NCBI RefSeq assembly: GCF_042685645.1
Contig: NZ_JBHUNX010000001.1
Span: 1,178,001 to 1,242,000 of the forward strand
Direction: 5' to 3'
Source: Salininema proteolyticum
Lineage (GTDB): Bacteria; Actinomycetota; Actinomycetes; Mycobacteriales; Micromonosporaceae
Length of the DNA stretch: 64,000 bases
Part shown: positions 42,056 to 50,888 of the stretch, in pieces
How positions within the stretch are numbered: the stretch's first letter is position 1
Layout: each line of letters opens with the position of its first letter
Notes under the pieces: model-generated
Told to the model about the DNA's origin: nothing
The model's database searches: none
What the model saw: only the letters and a program-made list of their open reading frames with translations
Translations under genes and position numbers: made by a program

Positions 42056-43450
42056 ATGAACACCGACGGGTGGACCCAGACCATGGGCGCCGGCCCGCTG
42101 CTCGCCATTGCGGCGGTAGCGGTGGCCCTGCTGCTCTTCCTCATTGTGAAACTGCGAGTGCACGCCTTCCTGGCGCTCGTGCTCGTCAGCGTCCTGACGG
42201 CCTTCGCGACGGGCATCCCGTCCAGCGCGATCGTCGACACCCTGACCGACGGCTTCGGCTCGACACTGGCGAGCGTGGCCCTGCTGGTAGGCCTCGGAGC
42301 GATGCTCGGCCGCCTGGTCGAGGTCAGCGGCGGCGCCCAAGCGCTGACCGACGCCCTGATCTCGCGCTTCGGCGAGAAGCGGGCGCCCCTGGCGCTCGGA
42401 GTGGCCAGCCTGGTGTTCGGCTTCCCGATCTTCTTCGACGCGGGACTGGTCGTCATGCTCCCGATCGTCTTCACCGTCGCGCGGCGCCTGGGCGGAGGCG
42501 TCCTGCGCTACGCCCTCCCGGTCGCCGGCGCCTTCTCCGTCATGCACGTCTTCGTGCCGCCCCACCCCGGGCCGGTCGCCGCGAGCGGCCTGCTCGGTGC
42601 GGACCCGGGCCTGGTCATCGCGCTCGGCCTGCTGGTCGGCATCCCGACCTGGTACCTGTCGTCGTACCTCTTCGGCCTCTGGGCGGGCAAGCGCTTCGTC
42701 CTGCCGGTCCCGGACATCCTCTCCGGCGGCGAACAGGCCGAGCACGACGAGAACCCGCCCAAGCCCTCCACGGTGCTCCTGCTGCTGCTCCTGCCGCTGG
42801 TCCTGATCTTCATGAACACCGGCCTCGACATGGCCTCCCAGTCGGGCTGGGTGGACGGCGACGCCTCGTGGGTCGGTTTCCTGCGGGCCGTCGGCGCCAC
42901 GCCCATCGCCCTGCTCATCACGGTGCTCGTCGCCAGCGTCGTCCTCGGGACGGCACGCGGACGCAGCAAGGACATGGTGGAGAAGCTGCTCAACTCCGCC
43001 CTCGCCCCGGTGTGCGCGGTCATCCTGATCACCGGCGCCGGCGGCATGTTCGGCGCGGTGCTGCGCGCCGGCGGAATCGGCGACGCCCTGTCGGGGGCCA
43101 TGGCGGACCTGGGCGTCCCGGTCATCCTGGCCGCCTTCCTCATCGCCGGGGCCCTGCGCGTGGCCCAGGGCTCGGCCACCGTCGCGCTGACCACGGCGGC
43201 GGGCATCGTCCAGCCGCTGGTCGTCCTGGGCGACTACAACGGCGGCCAGCTGGCCGCGATCGTGCTGGCCCTCTCGGCCGGATCGGTCATCGCCAGCCAC
43301 GTCAACGACTCCGGATTCTGGCTGGTCGGACGCTTCCTCAACATGGACGTCAAGACCACCCTGAAGACCTGGACGGTGCTGGAGACGCTCATCGGCGTCA
43401 TCGGCTTCGCCCTCGCCTGGGCCGTGTTCGGAGTCGCGAGCACGGTCTGA
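42056..43450 (+). CDS. gntP: gluconate permease, GntP family
   Basis: This 464-residue membrane protein has about 12-13 transmembrane helices. The hallmark segments are GFPIFFDAGLVVMLPIVF (about 122-139), HVFVPPHPGPVAAS (about 164-177) and HVNDSGFWLVGRFL (about 422-435), which form the GntP substrate path. It imports gluconate by proton symport. It begins 46 bases after gntK with AAAGGAGCTTTACCCG upstream, and the operon ends with a strong hairpin. Confidence 0.95.
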   Translation: MNTDGWTQTMGAGPLLAIAAVAVALLLFLIVKLRVHAFLALVLVSVLTAFATGIPSSAIVDTLTDGFGSTLASVALLVGLGAMLGRLVEVSGGAQALTDALISRFGEKRAPLALGVASLVFGFPIFFDAGLVVMLPIVFTVARRLGGGVLRYALPVAGAFSVMHVFVPPHPGPVAASGLLGADPGLVIALGLLVGIPTWYLSSYLFGLWAGKRFVLPVPDILSGGEQAEHDENPPKPSTVLLLLLLPLVLIFMNTGLDMASQSGWVDGDASWVGFLRAVGATPIALLITVLVASVVLGTARGRSKDMVEKLLNSALAPVCAVILITGAGGMFGAVLRAGGIGDALSGAMADLGVPVILAAFLIAGALRVAQGSATVALTTAAGIVQPLVVLGDYNGGQLAAIVLALSAGSVIASHVNDSGFWLVGRFLNMDVKTTLKTWTVLETLIGVIGFALAWAVFGVASTV

Positions 43451-43470
43451 CCCGGAAGGCTCCCACGCGC

Positions 43471-43508
43471 CGGCGGGGTCGGGGGACGAGAGTCCCGCGA
43501 CCCCGCCG
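43471..43508. terminator. terminator between gntP and the LuxR-type ATPase regulator
   Basis: Eleven-base perfect arms CGGCGGGGTCG (43471-43481) and CGACCCCGCCG (43498-43508), extended inwards by GGGAC/GTCCC. It lies between convergent genes and can act on both strands. Confidence 0.8.
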
Positions 43509-43513
43509 CCGTG

Positions 43514-46327
43514 TCAGAACTCGATGCGCGCCAACTCGGTGCGCGACGAGACGCCGAGTTTCGGGTAGGCGTTGTACAGGTGGTAGCCCACGGTCCGGGG
43601 GCTGATGAACAGCTGCTCGCCGATCTGCCTGTTGGTGAGCCCGTCGGCGGCGAGGCGCACCACCTGGAGCTCCTGCGGGGTGAGGCTGTCGGCCAGCTCC
43701 GGGGCGGACTCGACGCCCGCCGAGTCGCCCGCGGCCCGCAGCTCGGCCTGGGCGCGCGCGTTCCACGGCCGGGCCCCGAGCCGCTCGAAGACCTCGACGG
43801 CGTCGCGCAGGTGCAGGCGGGCCTCGCTGACCCGGCGGGACCTCCGCAGCCACTCCCCGTAGAGGAGGCTGGTGCGGGCCCTCTCGAACGGGTCCAGGTC
43901 GTCGGCCCGGTGCAGCTCCACGGCCCGGGCGAAGTGCGCCCCGGCCTCGTCCTCGGCGACCATCAGGCCCCGGCAGCGCTCCACGAGCGCCTCCCAGTGC
44001 CGCTGCCCGGTGGCGGCGGCCCAGTCGGCGAACCAGTCCACCACGTCGGCGATCTCGCCGGTCCTCCCGCAGCGGAACGCGGCCTCGACGAGGCTGGGCA
44101 CCTGCCGGATGAAGAACATCGGCGAGTCGCCGTAGGCCAGGCGGCGCAGCCGTTCATAGGCCGCCTCGAAGCGCCCCAGACCCAGGTCGAGGATCGCCAG
44201 GTGCATGTCGGCCGGGAGCGTCGAGTCTGCCGGGGCGTCCTCGATGGCGGCCGAGAGGATCTCGCGGCAGCGCTTCTCGTCGCCCCTGACGGCGGCGATG
44301 GGCAACAGGATCCAGATGCGCGCCTGCATGAGCGCGCGCTGGTCGCCCTGCTCCGGCAGGATCTCGACGGCCGAGGTGGCCGCGGCGGTGGCGTCGGCGT
44401 AGCGGCCGAAGATCAGCTGCGACTCGCCCTGGACGAGCAGCGCCTGCACCAGGGGCGAGGTCGCTCCCTTGGCGCGGCACTCGCGGACCTGCTCGGCGGC
44501 GGTCTCGTAGGCCTTGCGGACCTCTCCGGCCAGGAGGCGCCACCGCGCGGAGAGGATGGCGTCGAAACGGGTGAAGTCCTCGTGAAGCGGCTGGTAGTAG
44601 TCGTAGAGGCTGCGCAGGGCGTCGACGGACTCGGCCGGGGAGCTCGACTCGCGGCGGTTCAACCCGGCCGCCGCCCGGGCCAAACGGCGCGCCCAGGTGT
44701 TGTTCGCGCCGCCGTAGGACTCGGCCAGCCGGGCGGCGTAGTCGATCTGTGCGAAGTCGCCCGTCTCCCACGCGTGCCACACGCCGCGCAGCAGCGGGTA
44801 GCCGGTGTTCTCGTGCCCGCCGGCCGCGTAGTGGTCGGCCGCCCGCATCCAGATGTCGAACGCCCGCGGATCGCCGGTCCAGGAGAGCACCGTCGCCTCG
44901 ATCAGGGCCGTTCGCGCCAGCAGCTCCCGGTTCTTCGTCAGGCTCTCGGCCCTCCCGGCCAACGCGATGGCCTTCTCCGTCAGGCACGCCGAGTAGGCCT
45001 TCTGGGCGGCGCGGACCAGGCGGCGCGCTCGGGCCTCGGGGTCGGGCGTGAACGACGCGGCCCGCTCCAGCGCCTGCATCTCCGCGATGCAGCCGCCGCG
45101 CTCCGACTCGTAGGAGGCGATGGACTCCAACGCGGCGGCCGCCTTCTCGTCCTTGCCCGTCGTGGCGGCGGCGAGGTGGCGCGCGTGGCGGATGTCCTCG
45201 CCGCCGAAGGTCTCCGACAACGCCCGGTGGGCGTCGATGCGCCGGTGCCGCGGAGCGAAATGATAGGCCGCCGAACGGATCAGAGGGTGGACGAACTCGA
45301 TGCGCCCGCCCTGGAAGCGGACCAGGCCGTCCCTCTCGGCGGGGGCGAGGTCCTCCATGGACGCCCCCATCGTCTCGGCCGCCTCCACGATGACCGCCGT
45401 CTCGCCGGTCTCCTCGGCGGCGGCCACCAGCAGCAGGGTCTGGGTCGCGTCGTCGAGGGCCATGATGCGCTCGGTGAACGCCTGGCGGATGCGCGAGGTC
45501 GTCGAAAAGCGCGAGTTGCTCGACACGGTCAGGCTGTCGTCGTGGTCGCCCACCGGAAGCTCCAGGAGCGCGAGCGGATTGCCGCTGGCCAGCCGCAGGA
45601 TCCAGTCGCGACCGGAATAGGACATGTCCTCCGAGCGCCGGTCCAGGAGCTTCTCCGCCGACGCCGTGTTCAGCGGCCCGACCACGAGCTCCGGGATCCC
45701 CGGGGCGGGGAACTCCGGAGCGAACCCCTCGCGCGCCACCAGGATCATCGCCACCGACTCCGTGCCCAGGCGCCGGGCGGCGAAGAGCAGCGCCTCGGTC
45801 GAGTCCGAGTCCAGCCAGTGCGCGTCGTCGATCACCACGCACACCGGCCGCTCCGCGCTCGCCTCCGCGAACAGGTTCAACACCGCCAGCCCCACCTGCA
45901 GGCGGGGCGTCGACTGGGTCTCGCCGGCCAGTCCGAGCGCCTTGCGCAGGGAGGCGGCCTGAGCCTCGGGAAGCTTGTCGACATGGTGCAGGAGGGGGTG
46001 CAGCAGCATGGAGAGCCCCGCCCACGACCAGGTGTGCTCGGCCTCCACGCCCATGGTCCTCAACAGCGTGACACCCTGGGCGGACTCCACGGCCTCGTCC
46101 ACGAGGGCCGACTTGCCGATGCCGGGCTCGCCGCGGACGATGACCGCGCCGCCGTGGCCGATCCGGGCCCCGTCCAAGAGGTTCCGGAGACCCGCGAGCT
46201 CGTCGTCGCGTCCCAATAGTTGGGATGACCGGGGTGCCGGAAGGTGGGCGAGCGGGTCGCCGGACGGGAGGAGGGCGGGGGCATCATCTCGGGACGGGGC
46301 TGTGTAGACCACGGGAACTCCCAACAT
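43514..46327 (-). CDS. large ATP-binding LuxR-type (LAL) regulator
   Basis: This 937-residue regulator contains an N-terminal AAA/STAND ATPase (LLGRDDELAGL near 37, Walker A RGEPGIGKS near 64-72, Walker B VCVVIDDAHWLD near 165), a long tetratricopeptide-like helical middle (about 400-860), and a C-terminal LuxR helix-turn-helix (LTPQELQVVRLAADGLTNRQIGEQLFISPRTV, about 875-906). LAL proteins activate catabolic or antibiotic genes after binding ATP and an inducer. The target is not obvious; the nearest candidate is the divergent membrane gene. Confidence 0.93.
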   Translation of the reverse strand: MLGVPVVYTAPSRDDAPALLPSGDPLAHLPAPRSSQLLGRDDELAGLRNLLDGARIGHGGAVIVRGEPGIGKSALVDEAVESAQGVTLLRTMGVEAEHTWSWAGLSMLLHPLLHHVDKLPEAQAASLRKALGLAGETQSTPRLQVGLAVLNLFAEASAERPVCVVIDDAHWLDSDSTEALLFAARRLGTESVAMILVAREGFAPEFPAPGIPELVVGPLNTASAEKLLDRRSEDMSYSGRDWILRLASGNPLALLELPVGDHDDSLTVSSNSRFSTTSRIRQAFTERIMALDDATQTLLLVAAAEETGETAVIVEAAETMGASMEDLAPAERDGLVRFQGGRIEFVHPLIRSAAYHFAPRHRRIDAHRALSETFGGEDIRHARHLAAATTGKDEKAAAALESIASYESERGGCIAEMQALERAASFTPDPEARARRLVRAAQKAYSACLTEKAIALAGRAESLTKNRELLARTALIEATVLSWTGDPRAFDIWMRAADHYAAGGHENTGYPLLRGVWHAWETGDFAQIDYAARLAESYGGANNTWARRLARAAAGLNRRESSSPAESVDALRSLYDYYQPLHEDFTRFDAILSARWRLLAGEVRKAYETAAEQVRECRAKGATSPLVQALLVQGESQLIFGRYADATAAATSAVEILPEQGDQRALMQARIWILLPIAAVRGDEKRCREILSAAIEDAPADSTLPADMHLAILDLGLGRFEAAYERLRRLAYGDSPMFFIRQVPSLVEAAFRCGRTGEIADVVDWFADWAAATGQRHWEALVERCRGLMVAEDEAGAHFARAVELHRADDLDPFERARTSLLYGEWLRRSRRVSEARLHLRDAVEVFERLGARPWNARAQAELRAAGDSAGVESAPELADSLTPQELQVVRLAADGLTNRQIGEQLFISPRTVGYHLYNAYPKLGVSSRTELARIEF

Positions 46328-46469
46328 TCGCAGACGTCACCAAGGAGAACCAGAGTATCCCGCGCCGCGCCCGGACCGCATCTGTCAAGTGACTGGGGTC
46401 GACCGGGGACCGGGGAACCCGGTCGCCGAACCCGGACGTCTTACCTATGGGCGCAAAGGGAAACGCCCC

Positions 46470-46482
46470 TAGCGTGGAGGCC
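46470..46482 (+). promoter_or_regulatory. -10 box of probable leaderless transcript
   Basis: TAGCGT (46470-46475) ends seven bases before ATG 46483. The GGAGG between them is only two bases from the ATG, too close to be a normal ribosome site. Confidence 0.45.
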
Positions 46483-47055
46483 ATGAGAACACGCATCGCC
46501 ACCATCGCCACCATCGCCGCCTCCGCCGGAACGGCGGTCGCCACCCCGGCCGCCACCGTAGCCCTGCTCGCCGCCACGACGCCCGCGGCGACCGCGGACC
46601 TGGGCATGAGCCCCGCCCTCCGCTTCCTCCCGGCCGGCACCGCCCTCGTCGCGGCGATCGCCGTCGCCCTGGCGGGGAAGCGGACGGCCGCGCTCTCGGC
46701 CTCCCGGGATATGGGATACCTCGCTCTCCTGGCGCTCATGGGAACCTCCGTCCTGACGGCCCTGTCCCACCACCCGGCCCTCTACTTCGCGGGAGCCGCA
46801 GCCTCGGGCGCGGCGGCCGGATTCGCCATCGCGGCGGGCCGGGAGGCCCTGGACGTCTTCGGGGTCCGCTGGGTGGTCGCGCTCGCCCTGGGCGTCGCCG
46901 CCGCGGCCGTCCTGGGGGCCATGGCCATCGAGCCGTACTACGGATGGAGGGGCCTGTTCGGGCTCGCGGCCCTGGCCTCCTTCATGAGCCTGTGGGCCTT
47001 CGGAGCCAATGTGCGGCCCGTCGAGGTGGAAGAGCGCCTGGCCCGGGCCGCGTAG
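46483..47055 (+). CDS. small MFS-like membrane protein
   Basis: This 190-residue, strongly hydrophobic protein has about six transmembrane helices. The last part (YYGWRGLFGLAALASFMSLWAFGA) resembles the sixth helix and preceding loop of MFS transporters, so it corresponds to about half of such a carrier. The usual loop 2-3 motif is not clear. It may be a truncated transporter or an independent small membrane protein. It is divergent from the LAL regulator. ATG 46483 is chosen for the -10 box seven bases upstream. Confidence 0.65.
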   Translation: MRTRIATIATIAASAGTAVATPAATVALLAATTPAATADLGMSPALRFLPAGTALVAAIAVALAGKRTAALSASRDMGYLALLALMGTSVLTALSHHPALYFAGAAASGAAAGFAIAAGREALDVFGVRWVVALALGVAAAAVLGAMAIEPYYGWRGLFGLAALASFMSLWAFGANVRPVEVEERLARAA

Positions 47056-47149
47056 CACCCGCCGGGCGAAGCTACGGAAAGCCCTGAGACAGTCCGGTCC
47101 GTCCACGCCGCCCGCCGCGGCGGAAAGACTTCACTCCAGTCACATGAAC

Positions 47150-47180
47150 AGGGGGAGCCGCCCACAAGGCGGCTCCCCCT
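47150..47180. terminator. bidirectional terminator
   Basis: Perfect 13-bp arms (47150-47162 and 47168-47180) with a five-base loop (CACAA) lie between convergent genes. The arm overlaps the last bases of the methyltransferase gene. Confidence 0.85.
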
Positions 47181-47943
47181 ACTGCCGTCCCACCGACACG
47201 CGGCCGTCCGATTCGCAGTGCAGCGCCCACTCCGTGTACGAACTGTCCAGGGACAGCAGGAAACGGCTCTTCTCCGAGTCCGAGAGCCGGCGCCGCGCCG
47301 CGGCCCGGTCGGGCAGGAACACGCAGGGCGTGATCACCCCTCCGTCGGCGGCGCCGTCCTCTCCGACGACCATCCGGGCCAGCACCTGCGCGCCGATCGG
47401 ACTCTCCCACGGCAGCAGGACGACACCGCCGGCGCGGGTCTGCTCCAGCCACGCCGGCGCCACGTCGCCCGCCGCGTGGGTCACGATGACCCGGTCGTAG
47501 GGGCTGTTCGGGGCGAAGCCCCGCTTGCCGTCGCCGCAGACGACGTCGACCCCGCCGAACCCGGCCCGCTCCAGGTTCTCCGCCGCGCGGTCGGCGAGTT
47601 CGGGGTCGACCTCCACGGTGGTCACGCACTCCGCTCCGGTCACGTGGGCGAGGAGGGCCGCGTTGTAGCCCGTGCCGGTGCCGACCTCGAGCACCCTCGT
47701 CCCCTCGGAGAGGCGGAGTGCGCCGAGCATGTCGGCCATGATCTCGGGATCGGAGGAGGTGCTGGTGGGGACCCCCGCGCCGTCGGTCTGCGTGATGAGC
47801 GGCTGCAGCGAGTAAGCCTCGTCCGAGCGCGCGAAGGGGAGGAAGTCGGCCCTGTCCACGGCGGAGAAGGCCGCCTCCAGGTCCGGGGTGAGCGAGCCGC
47901 GCCTCCGCAGCGCCGCGACCATCCGCCTCCATTGCTCCCGCAT
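47179..47943 (-). CDS. protein-L-isoaspartate O-methyltransferase-like protein
   Basis: This 254-residue SAM-dependent methyltransferase of the PCMT type has the SAM-binding glycine loop LEVGTGTGYNAAL (about 85-97), an acidic ribose-binding VEVDPEL near 112, and GDGKRGF near 136. The N-terminal FLPFARSDEAYSLQPLITQTDG is the usual substrate region. The family repairs isoaspartyl residues, but actinomycete members may act on peptides in biosynthetic clusters. ATG 47943 is chosen; GTG at 47952 would add three residues. No cluster context is seen. Confidence 0.87.
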   Translation of the reverse strand: MREQWRRMVAALRRRGSLTPDLEAAFSAVDRADFLPFARSDEAYSLQPLITQTDGAGVPTSTSSDPEIMADMLGALRLSEGTRVLEVGTGTGYNAALLAHVTGAECVTTVEVDPELADRAAENLERAGFGGVDVVCGDGKRGFAPNSPYDRVIVTHAAGDVAPAWLEQTRAGGVVLLPWESPIGAQVLARMVVGEDGAADGGVITPCVFLPDRAAARRRLSDSEKSRFLLSLDSSYTEWALHCESDGRVSVGRQ

Positions 47944-48045
47944 GTCACCCACACCGTACCGCGATCAGGGGGCGGCGGAAGACCGATCGCCGTTGGAGGC
48001 GCCCCCCTTCCGTCGCGAACCGCCGCGTGAGCGGTCGGAGCCGGA

Positions 48046-49305
48046 CTAGGCCTCCGTCGACTCGAACTCGTCGGACCTCCTGGCGCGGGAGAAGAAGACG
48101 ATCAGCCACTGCACGGCCATGATCGCCGCGCCGGTCCACAGCGCCGAACGGGCCGACCACGTCGCGCCGACGAAACCGCCCAGCGCCGCGCCCAGTGGAA
48201 TCGTCCCGAACAGGACGAACCGGAACACCGAGTTCATCCGCCCCAGCAACCGGTCTGGGGTGAGGCGCTGGCGCAGCGACACCTTGACGACGTTGTCGAC
48301 CCCGAACGACGCGCACACGACCACCCAGGCCACTGTGGCCAGGCCGAATCCGAGAGGAGACGCCATGGTCGGCACCGCCAGGGCGAAAGGGGCGGCGAAG
48401 GCGCCGGTCGCCCACAGCAGTCGGCCCTGGCCGAGCCGGTCGGTCAGCCGCCGGGCCAGGCTCGCGCCCAAGAACGTCCCGACACCGCCGACGGCGAGGA
48501 AGGCGCCGAACCACGCGGCCGAGAGGCCCAGGTCGCGGAGCACCACGAACGGCAGCATGACCACGATCGTCTGCGAGGCCAGGTTGTTGAGCCCGCCGGC
48601 GAGGACGAGGGGCCGCAGCACGGGGTGCGAGAAGACGAAACGCCCGCCTTCGCGCAGGGCCGCACCGAACGGGAGGGCCTTCCCCCGGTTCGCGGCGCGG
48701 TCGGCGGGCAGCTTGGTCAGCAGGAGTGCCGACCACAGGTAGCCGGCCGCCTCGACGAGCAGCGCCACCGGAGCGGTGAGCGCCTGGACGAGGAACCCGC
48801 CCAGGCCCCGCCCTCCCACGTGCAGAACGGCGTCGAGCGAGACGATCGCGGAGTTCGCCGACGTCAGTCCATCGCGGCCCACCAGCGAGGGAAGCGCGCT
48901 CTGCTGCGCCACGTCGAAGAACAGCCGACCGGTGCCGGCCAGGAAGGCCGCCGCGAAGAGGTGCGGCAGGGTCAGGACCTCGAACCACCACGCCAAGGGC
49001 ACCGACACGAGGGCCGCGGCCCTGCCGACGTCCGAGGCGATCATGATGGCGCGCTTGGAGTGCCCGTCCGTCCACGGCCCCGCCGGGAGCCCGAGCAGCA
49101 GGGCGGCGACCGTGGTCGACACCGCCACGGCGCTCGCCTGGCCCTCCGAGGCGTCCAGGGCGAGGATGGCCACGAGCGGGAAGGCGACGGCGCCGAGGTT
49201 CGCGCCGAGCTTGGACCCGACCCCGGCCAGAAAGAGGGTGCGGAAGCCGCGATGGGAACGGAGGGAAGGGGGTTCGCGTCGTGGTGAGAGAGAAGCGGTC
49301 GACAT
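48046..49305 (-). CDS. MFS efflux transporter
   Basis: This 419-residue, twelve-helix MFS protein of the drug/macrolide-exporter subgroup (MefA-like) begins with FRTLFLAGVGSKLGANLGAVAF and has the loop motif GPWTDGHSKRAIMIASD near 78-94. It diverges from an ArsR-type regulator 155 bases away, which is the likely controller. Substrate unknown. Start ATG 49305 lacks a good Shine-Dalgarno sequence; CACCAT six bases upstream could mean a leaderless transcript. Confidence 0.9.
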   Translation of the reverse strand: MSTASLSPRREPPSLRSHRGFRTLFLAGVGSKLGANLGAVAFPLVAILALDASEGQASAVAVSTTVAALLLGLPAGPWTDGHSKRAIMIASDVGRAAALVSVPLAWWFEVLTLPHLFAAAFLAGTGRLFFDVAQQSALPSLVGRDGLTSANSAIVSLDAVLHVGGRGLGGFLVQALTAPVALLVEAAGYLWSALLLTKLPADRAANRGKALPFGAALREGGRFVFSHPVLRPLVLAGGLNNLASQTIVVMLPFVVLRDLGLSAAWFGAFLAVGGVGTFLGASLARRLTDRLGQGRLLWATGAFAAPFALAVPTMASPLGFGLATVAWVVVCASFGVDNVVKVSLRQRLTPDRLLGRMNSVFRFVLFGTIPLGAALGGFVGATWSARSALWTGAAIMAVQWLIVFFSRARRSDEFESTEA

Positions 49306-49460
49306 GCGCCCATGGTGTGCCCCGCAGGGCGGGAATCCTGAGGATTAAGCCGCTGCTAAATTGACTGGGGGGACGCCGTGGTTCCGGGGCCGGCGCGAAC
49401 GGCGCCCCGAGTCGCGCCCGAGGAGGGCCGCGACCGGAACGACTCACTGTGGGAGGCCGC

Positions 49461-50345
49461 ATGCTGACGATCGCCCTGGGAGCCGAGGACCTCGCCACGA
49501 CCCGTTTCGCGATCTCGCCGCTCTGGGAGGCGATCGCGAGCCTGCGGCAGCTCCGTCGCCCGCGGAGCGCCGAGTTCGCCCCGTGGAGGCGGGAGGTCGC
49601 CCGCCGCGTCGCGGGAACGGAGCTTCGGCCCCTTTTCGACCTCGTACCGGACGAGGAGAGGGGGATACCCCATGAACTGGTCCCGGTGCCGCTGGGATCG
49701 GGCCCGGACTTCGCGACCGAACTGCGCGACATGGCCGGGGACGACGCGGACCTGACCGGCCGGCTGCGCCGGTACTGGAACGCCGCCGTCGCCCCGCACT
49801 GGCCCGCCATCCGGCGGGTGAACGAACGGGACATCTTCTACCGCACCAGAATGCTCGTCGAAGGCGGCTTCGCGGCGGTGTTCTCCGACCTCTCCGAGCA
49901 AGTCTCCTACCGCGACGGAGTGCTCTCGGTCCGCCACCGCCGCTTCTCCGGCGACGTCGCCCTGGAGGGACGGGGCCTGGTCCTGGTCCCCTCGGTCTTC
50001 GCCGGGGACAGCGTCCACTCCTATGTCCACCCGCCGGGAACGGCGGTCCTCCGCTACCGGCCGCGCGGCACGGCCGAACTCTGGAACTCGGGGCCGCGCG
50101 AACCGACGGAGGCGCTCGCGGCGCTGCTCGGGAGGGGCAGGGCCGCCGTGCTCACCGCACTGGCCGACCCGGCGACGACCACGGGGCTCGCCGAGGCGAC
50201 GGGGTTGACGCCGGGAGCGGTGTCCCAGCATTTGAAGGTACTGCACGCGGCGGGCGTCGTCCGGCGGTTCCGCGTCGGCCGGTACGTGCACTATTCCCGG
50301 ACGACGGCGGGCGAGGCGATCGCGTCCTCTGCGGCCGGGTCGTGA
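49461..50345 (+). CDS. ArsR-type winged-helix regulator with long N-terminal domain
   Basis: This 294-residue protein carries a C-terminal ArsR-like winged helix (about 222-285: LTALADPATTTGLAEATGLTPGAVSQHLKVLHAAGVV). The N-terminal ~200 residues are of the kind seen in actinomycete ArsR-DUF5937 proteins. GGGAGG precedes ATG 49461. There are no metal-binding cysteines in the HTH, so a small organic ligand is more likely than a metal. It is divergent from the MFS exporter, which it probably represses. Confidence 0.87.
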   Translation: MLTIALGAEDLATTRFAISPLWEAIASLRQLRRPRSAEFAPWRREVARRVAGTELRPLFDLVPDEERGIPHELVPVPLGSGPDFATELRDMAGDDADLTGRLRRYWNAAVAPHWPAIRRVNERDIFYRTRMLVEGGFAAVFSDLSEQVSYRDGVLSVRHRRFSGDVALEGRGLVLVPSVFAGDSVHSYVHPPGTAVLRYRPRGTAELWNSGPREPTEALAALLGRGRAAVLTALADPATTTGLAEATGLTPGAVSQHLKVLHAAGVVRRFRVGRYVHYSRTTAGEAIASSAAGS

Positions 50346-50429
50346 CGCGGGACCGGTCGCCGTGCTCGGGCGGGGCCCGGTCGCCGAGCCTCTGGACGCA
50401 GGTCGGACCGCCGTCTTCGGGTCGGGAGG

Positions 50430-50663
50430 TCAGCCTCGGGTGCCCCGCAGGATCCCCAGTCGCTCCAGGTACTCGTTCTCGTCCATCTCGCCGCGGGCGT
50501 AACGGTCGGCGAGCAGCTTCTCCGCGTCGCGGCCGCCCGTGACCCGCCGGCTCTGGGGGCTCGTGCGCACCAAGGCGACGATGCCCCAGATGACCAGGCC
50601 CCAGAAGACGACCATTCCGAGCATCATGGCGAATCCGCCTCCCATGCCCATTCCGTCCATCAT
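50430..50663 (-). CDS. small membrane protein with SHOCT domain
   Basis: This 77-residue protein has a Met/Gly-rich start, one transmembrane helix (about 10-30, MMLGMVVFWGLVIWGIVALV) and a C-terminal SHOCT motif (AEKLLADRYARGEMDENEYLERLGIL, about 47-72). ATG 50663 is chosen because AGGAGGTG lies about ten bases upstream; a longer frame has no support. SHOCT domains are short oligomerisation modules of unknown role. Confidence 0.82.
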   Translation of the reverse strand: MMDGMGMGGGFAMMLGMVVFWGLVIWGIVALVRTSPQSRRVTGGRDAEKLLADRYARGEMDENEYLERLGILRGTRG

Positions 50664-50888
50664 TGTCGCCGACACCTCCTCGACCCCCAGTATGAACCGG
50701 TCGGCGCCCGGCGTCGAGGGCCCGCCGGGACCGAGCGGATAAGAATTCGCGAGGAAAGTCGCCCGCCTCCGTTCTCGTCCGGGGTTCCCGGCCCGGCAAT
50801 GGGCATGTCGGCACCTATAGAGTCCCCACAACTCGCATTAGAGGGATCCTCCAAAAAATGGCGACCGTCGATGTGTCAGCATGAGGGC

